A DNA stretch of 64,000 nt from Manis javanica. Its lineage: Eukaryota > Chordata > Mammalia > Pholidota > Manidae. The stretch covers positions 137,561,173 through 137,625,172 of the forward strand of contig NC_133156.1 of assembly GCF_040802235.1 (NCBI RefSeq), written 5' to 3'. A program made the position numbers and the translations under genes. The notes under the pieces were generated by a model, which saw only the letters and a program-made list of their open reading frames with translations, was not told where the DNA came from and did no database searches. Positions 59,706 through 64,000 of the stretch are shown here, in pieces (position 1 is the stretch's first letter; each line of letters opens with the position of its first letter).

Positions 59706-62700
59706 GATAAACTGCCTTGAAAGATGGCCAAGCTGTCTATAAATGAAGGTGGTGAAGTGGAAAGTATGTCAGTACAAACAAACAGTAAGGGTCCAGTCAA
59801 GATTATAAGAACACTCCATTTACATTTATTTAGGAGGTAAGTAAGGACTCATTTACCTGGAGGGAGGGATGACAGAAGAGAAATCTATAAAGGTGGCCTG
59901 ATAGAATGCTTGTATATAGGTGGCAAAAAAGCAGAAAACCAGCTCTTAAAGAGCTAGAAACAAAAAATATATATATAGGCCTCAGAAATCAATAGGAGAA
60001 TTTTAGGAAGCAGCTTAAAGGATTTATATGCTACTGCAAAAAAGGTTAAGAAAGATAAGAACAGAAATTGTGCAATGTGACCAGGTTATGAGCTGTCAAT
60101 TACTGACCCTGGGGTGATTTAGGCATGAGTGTGTGAAGTCACGTCCTCCTTGGCAGGGCTCTAGATGCACGTATGAGGAACCAGGTGAGATCTCGGTCAG
60201 CATGAAACAGTGCCAGTAAAGTGAAGTCAAAAGGCAAGGCGAAAACTTGCAAAAGAACTGTACATACATATGGGAAGATGGGGTAAGACAAAGAACAAAA
60301 ACAAAGTAGAAGAGGGAGAAATGACTGATAAGGCAAGGCTCTGGAGGACTCAGAAAGTTAAGTCAAAGTTAAGTCATGTGTCTCTGAAACAGTCATTTAC
60401 CTCTGTACTTTAGGTCTTTATTTGTCCAGTCATTTGTCTTATCGTTTATCAGTCTGGTTCATATTACAACACTTAGGATTTCTCAAGTACTGGAAAGAGA
60501 AGGACAGACATTTCATCAAACTAAAATGGTAAAGAATTAACATAGTGACCACTAAACCTGGAGAGGCCTTACTGTGAAACAATCTGATGTGCAAACATAA
60601 AGTAAATAGACTCATTGCTTAAGAAAAGGGTGTAAGAGATAACGGGAATGTACAGTTGGTCTTAGACATGTATTCTCAATGTAAATATAAAAAGGACCTT
60701 AATTCTTAACAATTCCTTTACTACCCTTACTTTGTCCTCATTATGCAATCTAGTCTCGTTCTTTGGATAAGCCATCCATCTTTGGTTATTTATCTGTACT
60801 GTCATTGCTAAGACCTTTTATATTCTGTTGAATTCTATTGGGAGTTCTAGTAGTAAAATAGATGTAGTCACACTTAAACACTGACTTACAGCCTTTCTTC
60901 AGATTTATAAAACATGTATCTGATGGTCCCAGAGCAAAGATCATGTTTTATGGTCGTTAATGCACTAAAGGTACTTGAAAAACATGGCAGATTCATGACA
61001 CGCTGAAAAATGCTATTTTCAAATTACACACTTACAAGATGAAAGAGTTAATATAACCTTGACTACAAATTGTTATATGTAACTTTCACTTAGCAGTAGA
61101 AATAAGTATGCTAAATTATAACCGAAGTTTCTATTCCATTAAATGGCCAAGTTCCAGGGATCATTCATGATGGCAATCCTATGGCACTAGGAGCCATCAC
61201 ATAATTAAAGACGAGAATGCAGAAACCAGTACAATCATTTTGACAAGATACTTTTCTTTAGATTAGGTGCAACTTGTAGAAACCAACTTTTCAACTAGAT
61301 GTCCTAATCGATTCTCCAAGTTTAACAATAAAGCTCTGAATTGATGGTCCTGCTATAAAAGTGGAGGATGACAGTTAAGCTTGTCTTTAAATATAAAGGT
61401 TGGTTGAATGCAGACCTTGCACAAGTGTGCGATTTTTTTTCCTGTTTAAAATATCCTGCCACATGAAGCAAACGCTATCAGAAAACATGTATTATTCATT
61501 CTCATCAATAGTCTAATATGCTTTTAGTGTCTGCTGTGCATTCACATCATAATTTATTTGCACTTAACCAGTGGTCCTTTCGAAAGCCCTGGTTGCAGCA
61601 TTCAAACATGACTTTATATGAATCACCTGCTTTTTCAGTCAATAAAGCTAGTAAGTGAACCACAACCAGCTTGGCAAATGCAAGCAGCTAAGATCACTTC
61701 TGAACCATTCCTCTCCTCCACAGATGCAGGAAACTAACATGTCTTATCACCACAACTAATTTAGAACCCTCAAGACAGAATTAAAACAAAGCACAGGGGA
61801 AAAATTTCTTAGCAGTTGAGATATTTTTGCTGCTTATTAGTGGCCTGACAGGCCATCATGGGCTTCAAGCCACAGACTTGCTCAGTGTAGCCCACCACCA
61901 CTGACAGACTGGCGGCCAAGGAGAATGGAGGAGACCCCCCTCCACCAGGAAAACTGCAATTTTAACTTCCAGTAATTTCTATCTCCAGTTATAAAGGGCT
62001 GGTTCACCCTTTTTATGACCACCGAGAATTTCCACATATTGACATTTTAATGTGTCTTTTCTTTTTCTGACACCAATAGCAAATGTAGTATCTCAGTCTC
62101 TATTTCATATTTTAATCCTTTTCAATGAAAACCACTCTAAAATTCTTCATATATGTCCTTTATTTTTAAAGAAAAAGTTTTCTTTCCTGGTGTCAGGTTT
62201 AGCAAAAATAGGCGTTTAGTAAATGTTTGCTGAATAAAAATTGCATTAAATCCACAGGCGAATGGCACATGCCATGTTGTGTTCAAGCAGAAACTACAAT
62301 GTTAAGTTTAAACAACACAAGGCAACATCTATTGTCATTTGTAATGCAGCCCCTCCTCACTCACAAATCCAAACATCTCTCTCAAAATTTCTCAACCGAA
62401 CATTCTACCCCAAGCAGTCCGTGCTCTCGCTCCCCTCCAGCCTTTGCATTCTTCAAATTTGAATCTCCTGGTTACTTCAGCAGGGAGGCATTGAGCAATG
62501 AGAAAACACTGAAGGTCTGAGTCCCAGAGTGCTGGGGGTTTAAAAACATAACTGCGGGGTATTTCTGCCTAACCATGGAACTCTAAAATCTAAAGACTAC
62601 ATCTTTCATCTCCAAACCCCATGTGGTAAAAACTCAATACTTATCTTTTCAATGGATGAACAAATAGGTATTAATTCTAATCGAAACAACTAGAATTCAA

Positions 62701-63724
62701 TACCAACTTGCCCCTTATTCATGATGTGTCCTGGAGCCAAGTTACTCAACTGCTTTCATTTGTTGATATTTCAATATAATGTCTCAAATAGTAGTAGTGA
62801 AATCTGCATATATAGGAATCATCTGAGGAGCTTGTTAATAACGCAAATCAGGGGTCTCACTCCAGAGAGTTTATTGGTGGGTGTAGAGTGGGTCCTGAGA
62901 ATCTATTATTTAACAAGTTGAGCAGGTAAAGCCAAAGCCGATGGCTCGGGGGCCACTCATCGAGAAATACACATGGAGTTGACAGTGACGCTGAGTCACT
63001 TAATGCTTTTGCCTCATCTGTAAAAACTGAAATATGGAATTTCCGAAGACCACTATGATTACTGGTGGTTGGAAAGCTGAAAACAGGCATGGGAAACTCC
63101 CAACTGGGCCTAAACTGGAGGTAAGGGTGGACAGAACAGTGGTGTCAGCCCTCGATGAGATCTCACCAACTACTGTGCCACTGTCTTTTGAGTTCTCTTT
63201 GCTACCAGAACCACAAACACGTTAGAATTATCAGGGCTTATTCCCCCTCCCAGGACCTCCCCAGCAGCCAATGGTCCCTACCACCCTCTCCACTGCCTTC
63301 CCACCCAGCCCCCTCCTTAGTGCCACTGCGTAGCCACAGCAGGGGCAGCTGAGAAATAGCCTGCATAGAAGAGTAGGGCTCCAGACCAAAGGGTAATTTT
63401 ATCAGTGGCAGAGAGGCCCCCAGGCCTACACCGGGCCTTTAGCCGTCCCTTGCTACTCCAGCAACTTCTGCCACTTGGGGGGGAAACATAGCATAGTGGC
63501 TATGGGTTTGGTAAACTCCCTTCTTACATAATCTGAGGCTTCAACTGTTGTTCAAGGTTTGTAGTCCTCCCTGTGAGACAACACTGTTTTCAGAAGCATC
63601 CCTTTTATGTAGAGTTCACATTTCAGAAAACAGGTTTCTCTTCTAGTTCAAATGAAACTTTGATGGCTTGCCAATGAGTTTTGAGTCTTGATCCAATATA
63701 CTCCATGGGAGAAAGTATATGGGC
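59706..63724 (-). other. BASP1 intron, mostly unassigned
   Basis: A MER5-like remnant (62790) is the only named repeat. The 61380-61960 part is repeat-free and has uniform non-simple composition. No first-exon CpG island is present. Confidence 0.45.
62790..62940 (+). mobile_element. MER5-like hAT remnant
   Basis: AGGAATCATCTGAGGAGCTT, CAGGGGTCTCACTCCAGAGA and GTCCTGAGAATCTATTATTT match the general MER5 layout with high divergence. Confidence 0.5.
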
Positions 63725-63910
63725 AATGGGGTCAGCAGGCCAAGTTCAGCTATGTGAACTTGGGCAGGGAAGTTAGCCACAGCAAACTCAACCTCACCAA
63801 TAAAAGAAAAATGGGGAGGGTTGGTAATAGCACTAAATGAGTATTAGCAGAACAGGATATAGTCCAGCACATGACACACAGTAGGTATTCAGTACATTTT
63901 CATTTGCCTA
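63725..63910 (+). mobile_element. MIR SINE
   Basis: TGTGAACTTGGGCAGGGAAG, AACTCAACCTCACCAATAAA and CAGCACATGACACACAGTAG are sense MIR. Confidence 0.65.
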
Positions 63911-64000
63911 AATCCATTTCTCAGCCCTGTCAATATGTACTAGGCAGTAACCTTGAATTTCAAGATTAAATAAATGACAGGTAGAGTAAATTACTTAATT

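Larger units (their letters stand above)
47229..64000 (-). other. BASP1: BASP1 intron 1 (3' part)
   Basis: Everything upstream of the acceptor to the window edge is expected to be intron, because mammalian BASP1 has a first intron of tens of kilobases. No CpG-rich first exon or promoter is seen before 64000, so exon 1 must lie beyond the window. This rests on known gene structure, not on a transcript. Confidence 0.7.

Overview
This is mammalian nuclear DNA, AT-rich overall, consisting of gene-poor sequence around one recognisable protein-coding exon. The exon is the coding exon of BASP1 (brain acid soluble protein 1, also NAP-22/CAP-23), on the minus strand at 46554-47219. It encodes a complete 221-residue product with the N-myristoylated lysine-rich start, the acidic Ala/Pro/Glu/Lys low-complexity body and the family C-terminus. 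The 3' UTR runs down to a polyadenylation signal at about 45724. The splice acceptor lies nine bases upstream of the ATG. From there to the right edge of the window (47229-64000) is the large first intron. The promoter and non-coding first exon are not in the window.

The left part (1-45.7 kb) is the flank downstream of BASP1, which in other mammals is a large gene desert. I find no convincing second protein-coding gene, structured RNA gene or CRISPR array. What can be supported is repeat archaeology: L1 3' ends in both orientations, MIR and L2 fragments, MER5/MER20-like hAT elements, two TcMar-type DNA transposons with readable ends, several MaLR-like solo LTRs, an older retroviral-type LTR, one better preserved solo LTR (25896-26305) with an unusual tandem repeat around its polyadenylation signal, and a short retroposon (37336-37538) bounded by a perfect 18-bp target-site duplication. 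Microsatellites include GGAA, GGAT, TC, TG, AT and A27 tracts. Repeat family names come from memory of consensus patterns, not from a search, so coordinates are approximate unless ends are stated.

Organism: a placental mammal. The L1 3' ends look laurasiatherian. I see no Alu, B1/B2, carnivore tRNA-Lys SINE, ruminant Bov-tA or horse ERE. The youngest-looking repeats (49.3-50.0 kb, 37.3-37.5 kb, 25.9-26.3 kb) resemble what I remember from pangolin genomes. I offer pangolin as a tentative guess only.

No undescribed multi-gene system is visible. The most useful leads are the duplicated hairpin module in the 25.9 kb LTR, the 37.4 kb retroposon, a paired GATA/GT-box cluster at 37.04 kb, an AT cruciform-type palindrome in the BASP1 intron, and an LTR remnant ending about 50 bp from the BASP1 coding-exon acceptor.
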